DNA of 64,000 nucleotides from Amylostereum areolatum (lineage: Eukaryota > Basidiomycota > Agaricomycetes > Russulales > Stereaceae), in NCBI GenBank assembly GCA_012932865.1, contig SAXG01000011.1, positions 62,001 through 126,000 of the forward strand. The letters run 5' to 3'. Positions 36,210 through 48,293 of the stretch are shown here, in pieces (the first letter of the stretch is position 1; the number at the start of each line of letters is the position of its first letter). The position numbers and the translations under genes are program-made. The notes under the pieces were generated by a model that worked only from the letters and a program-made list of their open reading frames with translations, was not told the origin of the DNA and searched no databases.

Positions 36210-38239
36210 CATATCACCTATGACGTCCTCTTCCCCCCTCCCAATCCTCTCGACGTCAACTTCCTCGCCGCCCTCATCGGCGGTCTGAACGAGAATAACA
36301 CCAAAGACGCACGTAGGGAAGGCCAGCCCGACAAGAGTGAAGAGGCTCTCTCCCCCAGGCTATCATCCTTGACAGTCTGGCAAATCTGTCCATCTGCAAT
36401 CAGGAGAAGCAGGTCGTTGCAATCGCTGTCGATATCAACGGCGCAGGCGCGCACCTGTACGTGGCCGAGAATGGCGCGGTGGACAAGCGAGTGGTCCCGA
36501 TCCTTCAGGATCTCATCTCGACCCTCAAAACCGTCAAGGCCTCGCCCAAGCCAATCCCAACATCGACTTGGGCCGTTCCCCTGCCCGGCGCTCCGTCTGG
36601 GATCGCATCTTCGCAATTAACGGGGAACCTGAGCCCGCCCAACTTGAGCTTACGAAATTGGAGTCTAGGCTGGTCAAACACTCCTGGTTCAAGATCAAAC
36701 GGCGCCTTCAAAAGCGCTACGATACGTTCATCACGTTCACGGAAGAGGTTCGGGTCACCTCGCCGGACGACCTTGCTTGGGACCAGGACGACCGCGACAA
36801 TTTCGTAGCCTTACAGTCCGGCGCCCATCGGAAACGCCTCGATTTCATCCACTCGGTCGTGGTCGCGATGCAAGAAACGTTTACGGAGGGGCCTCCGACC
36901 GAGGGTGGAGGGGGGGTGATATTGGCCCTCATTCAGGAGTTGCATTCCGAATTCAAAAAACTCCTTGACCACGAAAAGAAACGTCTCTTTCCCCACCCCT
37001 TTTTCATTGCATGCGAAGCCTACCTGGCGCTCAGAGGCAAGGGTGAGCGATCATATTACTTCCGCGACAGCCGTGGTTCTCAGACTCTCAGAGCAACGGC
37101 TGTCCATGGAACGATGGCTAACCAAGCTCGTCGCCGTGCACGTTCATTTTCTTCTCGTGGTGAACTTGGTCGGTTCCGTTACGCTGGCCCCTTTCCTCGA
37201 CAACGTCAAGATCAGTATCGTTCCTCCAAGCACGTCTGATCTCGAGATCAAGGTCGACTACGAGCGGCCTCAGGATGTCGCGCGTGCGGGAAGGTGGAAG
37301 CGGCGACCAGACCCGCCCAAATCATCCTCTGAAAAGGAGGATCCTGCCGTTAGCTTATTACCGAACGATCCCCTCCGTGTCTTCCTCAGAGAGCTGGACC
37401 AACGTCTTCCTCGTCCTCCGAACGCCAAGCAGTCCACGGCTGCAGTCCCGACGTCGAGTACGTTGATGGGCTGTTCCAATTTAGATTCACGTTTCTAACG
37501 TATACCATCTCTTCAGGCCCGCCGGACGTTGTTGTACGCACCTACAAGGACAGCAAGGTTCACTGCGAGTGTTCACTCATTGCATATCTCCACGAGCGTT
37601 CCATCACCCCCATCCCGTACATTGGGGTCTCAAAGCTGTCCTGCTACCTCTGCAACGCGTACATCTCGGCCCATTCGCAATCGACTGGCTTCCCGGTTAC
37701 GACACTGGGCTGTCACAGCCAGGTTGCCGCGCCTTGGATCTGCCCCCCTTACCGCCTCTGACGACGTGAAGGAGAGATTGACAAAAGTGATTCTGGACAA
37801 GTTGGCTCGTCATCTGTCCGAGATCGACAACGAGCTGCAGGAGGCCAGGTTGCGGGCTCGAAAAGCGTCCCGAAGCACCGTTGGGTCGTCTGATGGCGAG
37901 AATGAAAAAGAGGCGTCGGCAGACCACCGTAGTATGCTTATTACTTCTGTCGCGACCTCTCCGGTGTGCTGAGTGGACTTGTTTGTACAGAACGGCTCCT
38001 AATCACGGCGAGGGCCATCCGGGCTCAGGAACTGGAAAAACTGGAGGCGGAGGCGGAAGACAAAGCTGCGGGGAAAGCTCTGGAAAGCTCAGACACGGGA
38101 GAAAGAAGAGCACAAGGCCAAGTTCAAGGCAGAGCTTAAGGCGAAGGGAGATCCGGCGCAGGCTGACGGAGAGGCCGAAGGAGAGACTGACGAGGACTCG
38201 GTTGAATACGGTGGTCCACTTTTCACGGACGCCGAGTAG
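36210..38239 (+). CDS. OTT_1508-like deaminase, frame-disrupted
   Basis: Conserved pieces run in order: NPLDVNFLAALIGGLNENN; AIILDSLANLSICNQEKQ; SVWDRIFAINGEP; and the zinc deaminase core KVHCECSLIAYLHE (HxE) followed by PYIGVSKLSCYLCNAYI (the SCxxC zinc ligands). Then comes an alpha-helical tail (DDVKERLTKVILDKLARHLSEI) and an acidic end with stop 38237-38239. This matches the OTT_1508-type deaminase family found in many copies in basidiomycetes; its substrate (nucleotide, nucleic acid or other) is unknown. The frame breaks at homopolymers: near 36548 (CCAATCCC), near 37745 (six C) and near 38065 (GGGG). The start codon is unresolved. These may be assembly errors or real decay. Confidence 0.65.
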
Positions 38240-40010
38240 GGCATTTTACCATCTGGCTACTCTAATGCCTGCCTCGCGGACGCATGTGTACGATATTGAT
38301 ACCAGAGTACTACTCGAGCACGACGTGTCTTTCTCATTCCTGGACAGCTATCAGCGCGACTCACTCGGGTGAGCAAGGGGCATACGCAAATCGTACTCGG
38401 GGGAGCGTTGCGTCTACCAATCGCGATTAGACCGTACGGCGTCCGTGGAATAGGTAGCACGGGGGACACTGGGCTCTGAGTCACCTACGAGCGTCCCGCT
38501 GTCGCTGGCCGTCGTCGATTGAGAGTTGGAAAACACGATCTGAGAGTCGAGACGCGCTGACGTGATGAACTTGACGGAGTACTATTTCGTCTTCTTAGGC
38601 CCGGAGACTGGCCTACCACATACAAAGTAACAAATGTGCTAGTCTCGGATCCAGACGTTGGGACTTGAACCGAGCGCGCAAAGGAGAGATTGTGCAGGGG
38701 TTTTGTCGCGTTTTCTGTTCCCCGGGTTCCCGGACCGCTGTTCCCCGCATACCCTTCACACACCTTCGCCCTGCACAAGCTCTCCTCTGACGTCAGGGAA
38801 GTCTCGTAATGTCCGGAACTGAATGAAATTTTTAGGGAACAGGCGAGGGAGAACGCGTTAGGGAGGGCGAGGTCGCGTGAACTTGAAAGATGTTGAACGG
38901 AATCAACGGATAGACGCGTGCACGTGATGGGAATGATGTTATACGCACCCGGACAACCTTGTCCAGCGCTTCTGACACCGGCCATCAGCGAAAAAACGTT
39001 TCGCACGGATAAGTTTGTAAATATTTCTAAAGGCCACAATACGCACCGTACGGTGAACTTTTCACCTAGGATTAGAGGACCAAGTTTCAGTTTTACAAGG
39101 TCTCCACAAGCTTTGACAATCACAGACAGGGGCCCCGAAGTTGTGAGCTAAAACTAAAAATAGCAATTTTTGGTTAATTCACCGGCCTTCCGCTTATGGA
39201 AATGCTTCTATTATCATTTCGCTTACAATACTGTAATCAATGGATTGTTTTTGCCGTTCAAATTCAAATTTTCAGATATGATAACTAGTTTAATTTACAG
39301 ATTACAGCTACTACTAGTACAGTACAGTCCGCCGAATCTCGACTCCTACTGTAGATGGAGAGTGAGGGAGAGTGTAAGGTACAGTGTAGGGGTGTCGAGA
39401 AGTAAAAGGGACGTACCGGATGCTTGCGATGTTTCAGGACAGTAAGGACTCCTGCAATGCTGTCAGCTCTAAGTTGAACTTGAAAGAAAAGAGCACGCAC
39501 CTCTTACACACTTCCGACTTCTCTAAGTCGCATCCTGGCCATGGGAGATGTGGCTGAGGACGAGGGTGACCTTTAAGCTGCACACCGCAGGAGTAGTCCG
39601 GGGTCCTACGGCGCAGCTACGCGGGATCGCACTTTGACGGTAGAGGTCGGAAAGAGAAAGCTTCACTGGTTTTAAGCTCTTGAAGCTTGAAGGCGCGGAG
39701 TTCGTCGGTCCGCGGTCAGAATGATCTAAGCGCCGGTGTCGTCTCCTGCTCGTGAACTTATAATCCCTGCTAAATCTCTCGCAAGCCTCTCGGAGCTATA
39801 GGGAAAGATTTAGAGGAACACACCTGGTTCAGTTCCGGAGCAAGCCTGGGTGAGGTGAATGGAAGAACACGGGGGGCTGGGATTTTTCGGTCAAAACCCT
39901 TACAAAAGATTAGATAACCGGACAGGCCTCGTAAATGACGCGCGGAAAAAACAGAGGAAAGCTTTTTCGCTGATGCGCGACCAAGGCTGAAGCGCTGACA
40001 TTTATAGGTG
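38240..40010. other. intergenic, AT-rich stretch and repeat copy
   Basis: Contains copy B of the 59-bp repeat. About 39130-39330 is clearly more AT-rich than its surroundings. No supported gene. Confidence 0.45.
38814..38872. repeat. 59-bp direct repeat, copy B
   Basis: Second copy of the repeat at 35869-35927. Flanking sequences differ, so the shared block is sharply bounded. Confidence 0.9.
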
Positions 40011-40617
40011 ATGTTCTCTGCTTTCAAACGTTCCTCGGTGCGTATAATGACTTATGGTTTTGTTTTGTGACTCACCTCGACTACACAAGCACCAAATCTC
40101 TATATTGTAAGCGGTACAACCATGTTGATGCCACTCGCTTAGTATTGCGTTTGACAGCCATAACCACTCGTCTCCACCTTCCATCAAAGCTCTCGCTCTC
40201 CTTCAAGCAGCGCTCTCATCTCCATACCCGCCCAACACAGCCTCTCGTTCTCCGCTCAAGTTTGATCTCGAAGTTATTGAGCATCCACCAACGGCTGATC
40301 AAATTCGGACCATCCTTTCGTATCTCCCTGCACCTGCATCTACACACAAGCAAGACAATGTCGCGTCGTTCATCTCGTCTCATCCTTCCGCTCCTGAACT
40401 CCCGGAGCGTCCCCACTCGCCTGAAGGCCTCGTCCGTCTTGCCGAACACTCTCCTAATGCCTTGAAGTGGCCGGTCGTTGTCGACTGGACGGGCGGTCGC
40501 GCAGTGGTGGGCGAGGTAGAGGGCGTGACACAAATTTTGGAGATACTGCGGCAGAAACGGGATGGTGAACTGCAGGAAGGCAATGATGAATATAGCCCGA
40601 AAGGTTGGTTCTCGTAA
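40011..40617 (+). CDS. Fmp46/DUF1687-like thioredoxin-fold redox protein
   Basis: Three exons (40011-40037, 40090-40106, 40158-40617) give 504 nt, 167 residues. After MFSAFKRSS comes ISIFHNHSSPPSIKALALL, the strand and helix of a thioredoxin-like fold, then FDLEVIEHPPTADQIRTIL, PVVVDWTGGRAVVGE and a C-terminal PKGWFS. This matches the DUF1687/Fmp46 family, a small fungal protein reported in yeast mitochondria with a proposed redox role. The first two exons are tiny, with clear GT-AG borders. The usual Cys position of a redox centre is not seen in the N-terminal motif. Confidence 0.8.
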
Positions 40618-43345
40618 GCTTTGTAACCGGTACGCGTCTTGCTGCCATTCGAAGGTGTAGCTAACCCATCAACTTGTAGGAGCTTTCTGCTATGTATTCA
40701 CATATCTCATCCACTATATCATGTGTCGTCATTTCATTTCGCTGCAAAGGCTACATCTGCGTCGTTCTGTTCATGCGTTCCCAAAATACAGAAGGCATTT
40801 ACCCAGCTCTTCTTCTGAGATGTGGTGTTCGCGGCGTTACGGCCGATTATAGACCGCTCGTTGCATGGTACGCCCTTCGACCATCTTTGAAACGGCATAA
40901 CAGGTCTGTAACACACCTTCGCCCCAAAGCTATGTACTATATTAAGCAGAAGGCACGGTGCGATGCATGTATGCCATATGCATGCGGAACCGGAGACCTC
41001 GAGGCCTTTTTGGAAGCACTTGGTTCCGATTTGTCGGCCCACTGTACTTATTCATGCACTAGCGCCTACTGAAACGACGCCTAACCTCCGAATTCATAGG
41101 GTCTAACTTCGAAATACATGTAGTGGGACTTTCCCCCCGCTCCCCACTGGTATGTGCTTGAATTGAGTCTAGTTGGTGATTAATGGTGAACCCCTTTTAG
41201 CGTCGACCTTGCACAATCATACGGCGCAGTTCGAGGTCCATGTTCATGCGTCTAGCAGATATAGCATACGACCATAGAGACCATCGAGTACTGACTATCA
41301 TTTGCCGATACTTCCGGAGACAAGACGGAGGACTCGGAATTTTGGGCACCGAGTCTGCAAGTCGACAACAAGTAAGTTCTTCTGTCATCTCCGTGAAGGC
41401 AGCAGTATCCACCAAGTCCCGAATCTCTCCAGTACTGTCCGTGCTCTAGCCTATCGTGGCGCCCTTAGCGCCGCGGATGTCGTAGCGCTCTTCGCGAATG
41501 GCTCTTATATGTATCCCGCCGGGGGCCGAGTTCAGGGAACAACAAACTCCATATGCACAGCATGTGTACGGCAAGATTTGTACGGCAAGATTTCCCTTTT
41601 GTAGCTCGGAATATTCGGGAGCTCGAGACCACATGTATCCTTGGCCAGTGCAATGACTGTAACCTGGGAAGCTCGGACTCTGGCGTGACATTCATCGAAT
41701 ATGAAGAACTTGCCAAATAATATACGGGTATACGATTTAAACCCGACGCAAACTTGTCGGCGAGAACGTGAAGGGGAAACCGCGTGGCCTTTATTCCTAC
41801 AGAGTTCTGTTGTTGCCATCGCACTTGTTCGTTGGAGAGAGCTTGAAAGGGTATATAGAACGGTGAACTTCACACACTTGAGTCAGAGCAAGGAACTGGA
41901 AAGAAACCACGCCCGAGATGTCCGAGAGTGTCCGCGGCACGTGGCGCTTCGGACGATAGCTCAGTCCGAGCCTCCGAGCCTCTTGATCCTGTTCCCACTC
42001 CTTCCCACTCATAGTCACTCCCCGGCTGCTCACTGATACCACTAATAGCGCTCACCCCTAAGTTGGTAACGCGAGCATCTGGTCACTCCGCGCCTCCTGA
42101 TTGAAGCCGTTGAAGCCACGACTCGACCCTTTTCTCGGTTCGATGGACTGCGTGTGTTGTACAATGGGTCGAGATCATTCGAAAAATTTGGGGAGAGGTT
42201 GGATGGAATAGTATGTTCATTGGCCTCTTTCCTTTCCTCCTACTACTTCGGAATCTGAATCGTACTTGCAGAGAAGTAACGCTCTCTACATTTCAAGAAG
42301 CTATAAGCTATTCTACCATGACTAGGACGTATTCATACAAGCTTCCGTGTCCTATAATCACGTTCACATTGTCGACAACACCACGCCCCCATCATCGCAG
42401 CGTCGGGGGCTAGGCGCAGCCGGCTTGTCGTTCATCTATCGCTAAGAGCCGTTATGTTCTGTGGAACACCGCAGAACACCGCGCTTCAAAGCGGAGGCGT
42501 CCGGTCTTACACGTTATCTGAGGCGAGTTGTGGGGTATGTTTTCATGGATCATCTTGCTGAGCATAGGATCTTAATACAGCACATTCTGCTTTCTGTGCC
42601 ATAAGCCATAGGCGGTGGCGAGTACGTTTCGTTGTACCCTCGTAAACAATACAAGCATCCATGAGGGTGTAACGCTTCCCAGTCATGATCGAAGGAACAT
42701 TCCGTCTACATTGGACCTCCATTCACTCTGTGACTCGCCGAGCTCGGAGTGGGACAAGTGCGTCGGGATGAACGCGAGCCTGCAACCGGAGAATAGCAAG
42801 AAGCGGGCGTCAACTCTTGAGTTGGAACATTGAAGATTGAACATCCAATCCGAGCCTTCTCCGTCGCTGGGTAAGCCCGCGTCTGTCAAGATGTCAGCGC
42901 GCGCCTGCATTGACGCACACGGCAGATGTACTCGTGTGCCCTCCCCCTCGACGTCGTCTACAAGCGATTTGCATGTTCCTGCCCCGCCTACGTCCAGGAC
43001 CCGGTTCCGGAGCGATACCACTGTCATCAATACTTCTAGGGGTTGGTGCACGCCCCAGACAATCCAGGAGGGTCAAGTTAGGCGCATACACCCTACTTAT
43101 TCCCCGGTAGGTCCAGAATGGCACATCCATGCACAAATCTCACACTGACACCAGGATGGTCCTCGAAAGGCGCGGTGATGATGGCAACTGTCTCTGAGGC
43201 GCGATGGCCCCGTCTGTCGATTCAATCCAGAACATCTGTCTACCAAAGGTATAACATTTTATCCTGCGCGGCTGTCCCGATAAGTATGACTTTCCCCTAG
43301 GTATAAAAGGCTGGTATACTTTGCTGTACTCGCAAACAGTTCCCC
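40618..43345. other. long intergenic region
   Basis: About 2.7 kb with only weak ORFs. A 122-codon minus-strand frame at 42683-43051 is the most protein-like but has no family match. The last 50 nt hold the promoter of the reductase gene. Confidence 0.4.
43302..43309 (+). promoter_or_regulatory. TATA box of the adenylate-forming reductase
   Basis: GTATAAAA about 40 nt upstream of the ATG at 43346. Confidence 0.5.
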
Positions 43346-46300
43346 ATGGCCAACATCCCTCAGACGCAGGCTTTGACCAGCAAGACATTTCGTCCGCCTC
43401 CCCTCTCAAACCCTAAATTCGCTTTTCCCGACTTCTGCGACTGGCTACATGTCAATAGCTCTGCACATCCGTTTTTCGTGTTCGAAGATGCACCCGGCAC
43501 TCTCAAAAAGATCTCTGGGGGCGAAGCTGTACATGCCATCCACCGTGCTGCATTTTACGTGGCATCGCGCCTTCCTTCGGCCCTAGCTCGAGCGGCGCTT
43601 GACGGGCGGCCTACGATGGTTGCGACGCTCGCCAACTCCGGTATGTCTTTTCCGTATATTTCTGCGCGTCATTACTGACCATTGGGCAAAGATACATTAA
43701 CCTACATGACGCTCGAGCTGGGGATTATGCGCTCCGGCCTTACGGTCTTCCCCATATCTCCTCGCAACTCTCCCGAAGCTGTCGCCCATCTCCTTCGGTC
43801 AACGGCTATACAGTACCTGTTTGTAGGAATCGGAGCCCGCTATGCAACGCCTCGTTGTGTCCACTATGCAAGCGTTAGACAGGAGCGATGGCGCCAGGGA
43901 GATAGCGGTGTTTGACATGCCCAAGTATGGGGAACTCTATCCCGAGGAAGAGAGGGACTTCAAAGAATATCCAAAGGTCAAATACGATTTGGACGCTCCT
44001 GCCTTAGTATTGCATTCATCGGGTGAGTCAATTTGACCTTCACGGCCGGCGGTTCTTAACGAAGTCGAAAATAGGTTCAACAGCGTTTCCCAAACCTATA
44101 ACATGGAGCCACAGTATCCTTAAGACAATGTGTTCGATTCCGTGTAATGACCTTTTACTCTCATCCTGTGCAACTCCCGTTTACGGTTTACGTGTCTAGG
44201 GTGGGGCGGGTTTGACTTTTGTGATGAAGTTCTCTCATGCCATACCATACCTGTCTTCCACGCCATGGGCATCCTGCAAATGATCCTCGCAGTATGACTT
44301 TTAATCATCGCTTCATGTCCGCGGAGCTGATGAAGACGTCAGATTTCAGCCGGAGCGACGTTGGCCGTGTTCAAACCAAGTTCACCAGCAACTGTCCCGA
44401 ATGCGCAGAATGTATTGAATGCCATGATGGTGACGCAGTGTACAGTTCGGCTTAACTGCTCCTGCCTTTCTGGAAGTATGTTTTATAGTCATTCCTGTTC
44501 GGTGCGTAAACCTGAACATCATCCTTTCCGTAGACATGGTCGCGAGATTCCCGTGCACTGGAGTATCTCAAGACTACCAAAGTCACAGTGAGACAACAAA
44601 CATCGTCGATGCAGTGTCCAGTGACAGCTGTGCTGATCCAGGTCATGATAGATGTTCGGTGGAGGCCCTCTATCGAGCGACGCTGCAGCCCGTCTAACGG
44701 CCGCAGGCGTCGCCGTTAGTACTCAATATGGCTGGTACATCGACATTGTCAGACCATCAGGAAAAACCTCCCTTACTAAAATCAACAAATCCAGCAAATT
44801 AGCGCTAGTTAGAGGGGGACCTTCCTAAAGTGAACTAACGGGCTCTATTCTCACAAAACCCCGTACACATTTCGATGCACCGTCGTCGACATTGACCTCA
44901 TATTTGCACTTCAAATACATAGTTGAGGCCAGAAGGGTGACAGGGACCTACGTTGACGTAGTGCCTTGCAGGTTGGCAGCGGGAACAGGGAATTAGGAAG
45001 GTCCCCCTCTAATTAGTAGATTTTTAGTAAGGGAGGTTTTTCCTGATGACACTGCCATCTCTTCTAACCCTTGATCGATTTCATAGCACGGAAGGTGGCC
45101 CCATCAGTAGGACATTGCCAGGTAAACTCTCATAGCCTATGCCGAGCCAGTACGCGCCTAACCTTCGTCCAGAGCACCGCACGTCTGAGGCTTGGGCCTA
45201 TTTCTCGATATCACCCCATGTCAAGGCCACGTTCATACCCCAAGATGACGACACATTCGAGCTGGTTATTCTCGTACGTCTTTCATTCACTTATGTGTTA
45301 GCATCTCGGAAAAAGCTGACCTGCGACTCGTTAGGATGACCCAACGTGTCATCCAGCGGTATTGAATACGACTATCGACGGAGTCCGTGGTTACGCCACA
45401 TCGGACTTATTCAAACCGCATCCAAGCAAGTCGGGTATGTGGGCTATCTACGGACGCAAAGACGATCAAATCATGCTCTCCACTGGCGAGAAAGTAAGCC
45501 AGTTATCTGACTATATCCTGTTTTAGCTGATGGGGTTGTACTACAATCTAGACGAACCCTGCTCCTCTAGGTAATTCTTTTCTCTTCCCTGGTTGACGTA
45601 CATACAATGACCCCTTGGGTATCTGCAGAGTCGATTATAAACCAGGACCCTCATGTCTCAGCCGCTATCATGTTTGGGCGTGGTAGATTCCAGAACGGCG
45701 TGCTCGTTGACCCCAAACCACAATTCAAATTTGATTCCGAGGATGAAAGCGGCTTGGACCACTTCCGCGACCTAATTTGGTATGGTGGTCTCTCTCCTCT
45801 CCTTCCAAAGTACTTATAACTTACTATCTAGGCCGAGCATCGAGAAAGCGAACGCGTTTGCTCCGCAGCATTCGCGTATCTTTAAGGAGGTGTGTTTGTG
45901 TTTCCCATGTCAACCCTAACCTGAGGTCATAATTTGCGTATGCACAATAGATGATCATATGCTCGTCCTCTCGCAAACCGTTCCTATATACGGCGAAGAT
46001 GACCGCGCGACGTCAGGCCACTATCAAGGAGTATGCAAATGAGATTGACGCGGTGTATGAGGCCGTTTCCCAAGGGTCTCAATCCCCCAGTTCCACTCAA
46101 GAACCAGTGCCTAAGGAGTGGAATCGCGATGAGACAACGACTTTCGTACGACGGACTGTCCAAGCCGTTATAAAAGAGGCCTTCACGGACGATGCGGATC
46201 TTTTCCAGTGCGGGTGTGATAGGTATGTATGTCCGTCTACCTCCGTAAACATTTCCGCTGAGTCGAGCGTTTCTCAAGTCTCCAAGCAACCTGGATTCGC

Positions 46301-47943
46301 AATTCCTTCTTCCGTGCTTTGTCACAAGCAGCACCAGACGCTGCCAGATATCTACCGGACACTTTTGTCTACGAGTTCCCGACAATCGCCTCGATGGCTG
46401 CCTACCTTTGCCGTGCAGTCGCTGACCCAAGTCTCAACCCTATGGTCGACCTGGCGACACGAGCTCGGGAACTTCAAACACTAGTCGACTCCTTCACGGC
46501 TGAATTTCCTACCCGTCCATATCTCAACGGACATGCCATTCATCACGAGGAAGGGGCAGGAGATGTGTATTTGGTGACAGGAACGACCGGGTCTTTGGGG
46601 TCAAACATGCTTGCGCAACTGCTTCGATCGCCCACCGTACGCCGGGTGTACGCCTACAATCGCCCGTCATCGGGTGGGGTGGGCTCTCGGGAAAGGCACG
46701 AGGAAGTCTTCAAGAACAGATACTTGGACCCATCGCTACTAAGAACGGAGAAGGTTGTATTTTTGCAAGGAGAGCTGACGCAAAATATGTTTGGGCTCGG
46801 GGAGGAGCAATATATAGAGGTAGGCCCTCGAATCTTCAATACAGAACAACGCTCACCTATAACTCACGTAGATGCTAGGGTTAATTTCTCACATCATCCA
46901 CAATGGTAGGTATTGGTTGGCCGTTTGCTTCTGAACAACGATCTTAATATTTCCTTGTAGCTTGGCCAGTCAACTTCAACACCTCGGTGAAGTCTTTCAA
47001 CAGTAGCCTTCGTGGTGTGAGGTGCTTAGTCGACTTCGCTCTCACCTCGCGGCTTCGTCGTCCTCCTCGCCTCCTTTTCATCTCCTCCATCGGCGTCCTC
47101 AACAGTCAGTATACATTCGTTCATTCGTGATATCCTTGTTACTCATGCTGCGTTAGACTTCGACGCCGGAGCGGGACTCGTTCCAGGAGATCGCAATCGA
47201 AAATCCAGAGGTGCCAATTGGTACGGGCTACGCCGAATCGAAGTGGGCAAGCGAGCGTATCCTTCATGCCGCAGCGGAGAGAACGGAGCTCAAACCCGTG
47301 ATCGTCAGGTTGGGCCAGGTGTGCGGCGACGCAACCAACGTGTGGAACGAGACGGAATGGTTTCCTACCATTGTCAAGGCGGCCGAAACTTTGCGGTGTC
47401 TGCCTACGCTCGACGGCGTAAGTGAAGTATCTCTCTGGGTGATACGTTTTGCTGATGACTGTCTCGCAGAACGTCACCTGGATTCCGGCCACCACGGCGG
47501 CATCCACCCTCATCGACATGTCCAAGTCCGACGAACTCTACCTCCACCTTGTGCACCCGCGCCCTGTCTCTTTCGCCACGATCATGACTACCATTGCGGA
47601 AGACCTCGGCGGCAAACTGGTCTCATTCTCTGCCTGGCTTGAGGCCTTGGAACAAGCTGCACGAAGGGCTGGCGATAATCCCGAGCTCGTGCGGCAGAAC
47701 CCTGCGTTGAGGCTCTTGAGCTTCTTCCGTGCTGCACGCGTTGGTGATGACTGGGAGCCTATTGGGGTTGCAAAATTGGATATTCGAAAGGCCTTGAGCG
47801 TGTCGGAGACATTGAGCATGCAAGGAGGGTCTCTTGGAGAGGAGGAATACGCGCGAGTGGATACGGTCGTGGAGGAAGAGCGGGTTCTTAGTATAATCGG
47901 AATGGACTTACTCTGTTTTTTTTTGCTGCTGATGGGAGACTAG
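43346..47943 (+). CDS. NRPS-like adenylate-forming reductase (A-T-R)
   Basis: Many-exon gene starting MANIPQTQALTSKTF. Adenylation domain: LHSSGSTAFPKPITWSH (core A3), MFGGGPLSSDAAARL, QYGCTEGGP (core A5, split by an intron), and IYGRKDDQIMLSTGEK (core A8). Carrier domain: DLFQCGCDSLQATWIRN, with the phosphopantetheine Ser formed across a splice junction. Reductase domain: YLVTGTTGSLGSNML (NADPH-binding), GTGYAESKWASER (YxxxK) and a LVHPRPVSF block. These basidiomycete enzymes activate an aryl or amino acid as the adenylate, load it on the carrier and release it as an aldehyde by NADPH reduction. The substrate is unknown. One intron carries a short inverted-repeat element. The C-terminal end is less certain. 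Confidence 0.88.
44755..45048. mobile_element. MITE-like element with terminal inverted repeats
   Basis: A 294-bp element whose ends are inverted copies beginning CATCAGGAAAAACCTCCC; the inverted match continues through TTACTAAAA. A second inverted block (TAGAGGGGGACCTTCC) lies inside each end. It contains no ORF. It sits inside the intron that splits the QYG/CTEGG adenylation motif. Target duplication is unclear: only an AT or AC dinucleotide repeats at the borders. Confidence 0.8.
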
Positions 47944-48293
47944 GTGATTTGTGTTCGCTTTCCATGGCTTTTCCTCCCCTACTAGATTGACATATGTTCC
48001 AATCGGACTGCGATTTGTCTAGACTACCTTTCGATCCGCGGATGTCGAGGTCCCAACATCTGTGAAGACTGTTATACATCATGATGTCTACATCCGTAAA
48101 ACACCTCGCGACCAGCAACGAAGCACGAGGTTATGTCCACTCGAACAGGGCTGTCTTTTCGAATATCAATGGGGACCGGGCGGAACAGACTACGCAGTTA
48201 GGTCTGACAAGAAGGCCTTCGTTAACAGGCTCTAAAAAGTTGGTGTTGGTACCACATATTCCTCGAAGGTCATGTATACAAGGAAGGCGTTAT
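47944..48293. other. intergenic spacer
   Basis: 3' flank of the reductase gene and of the convergent membrane-protein remnant. No gene. Confidence 0.5.

Noticed and set aside
42683..43051. 122-codon minus-strand ORF
   Set aside because: No domain or splice context; kept only as a note in the intergenic entry.
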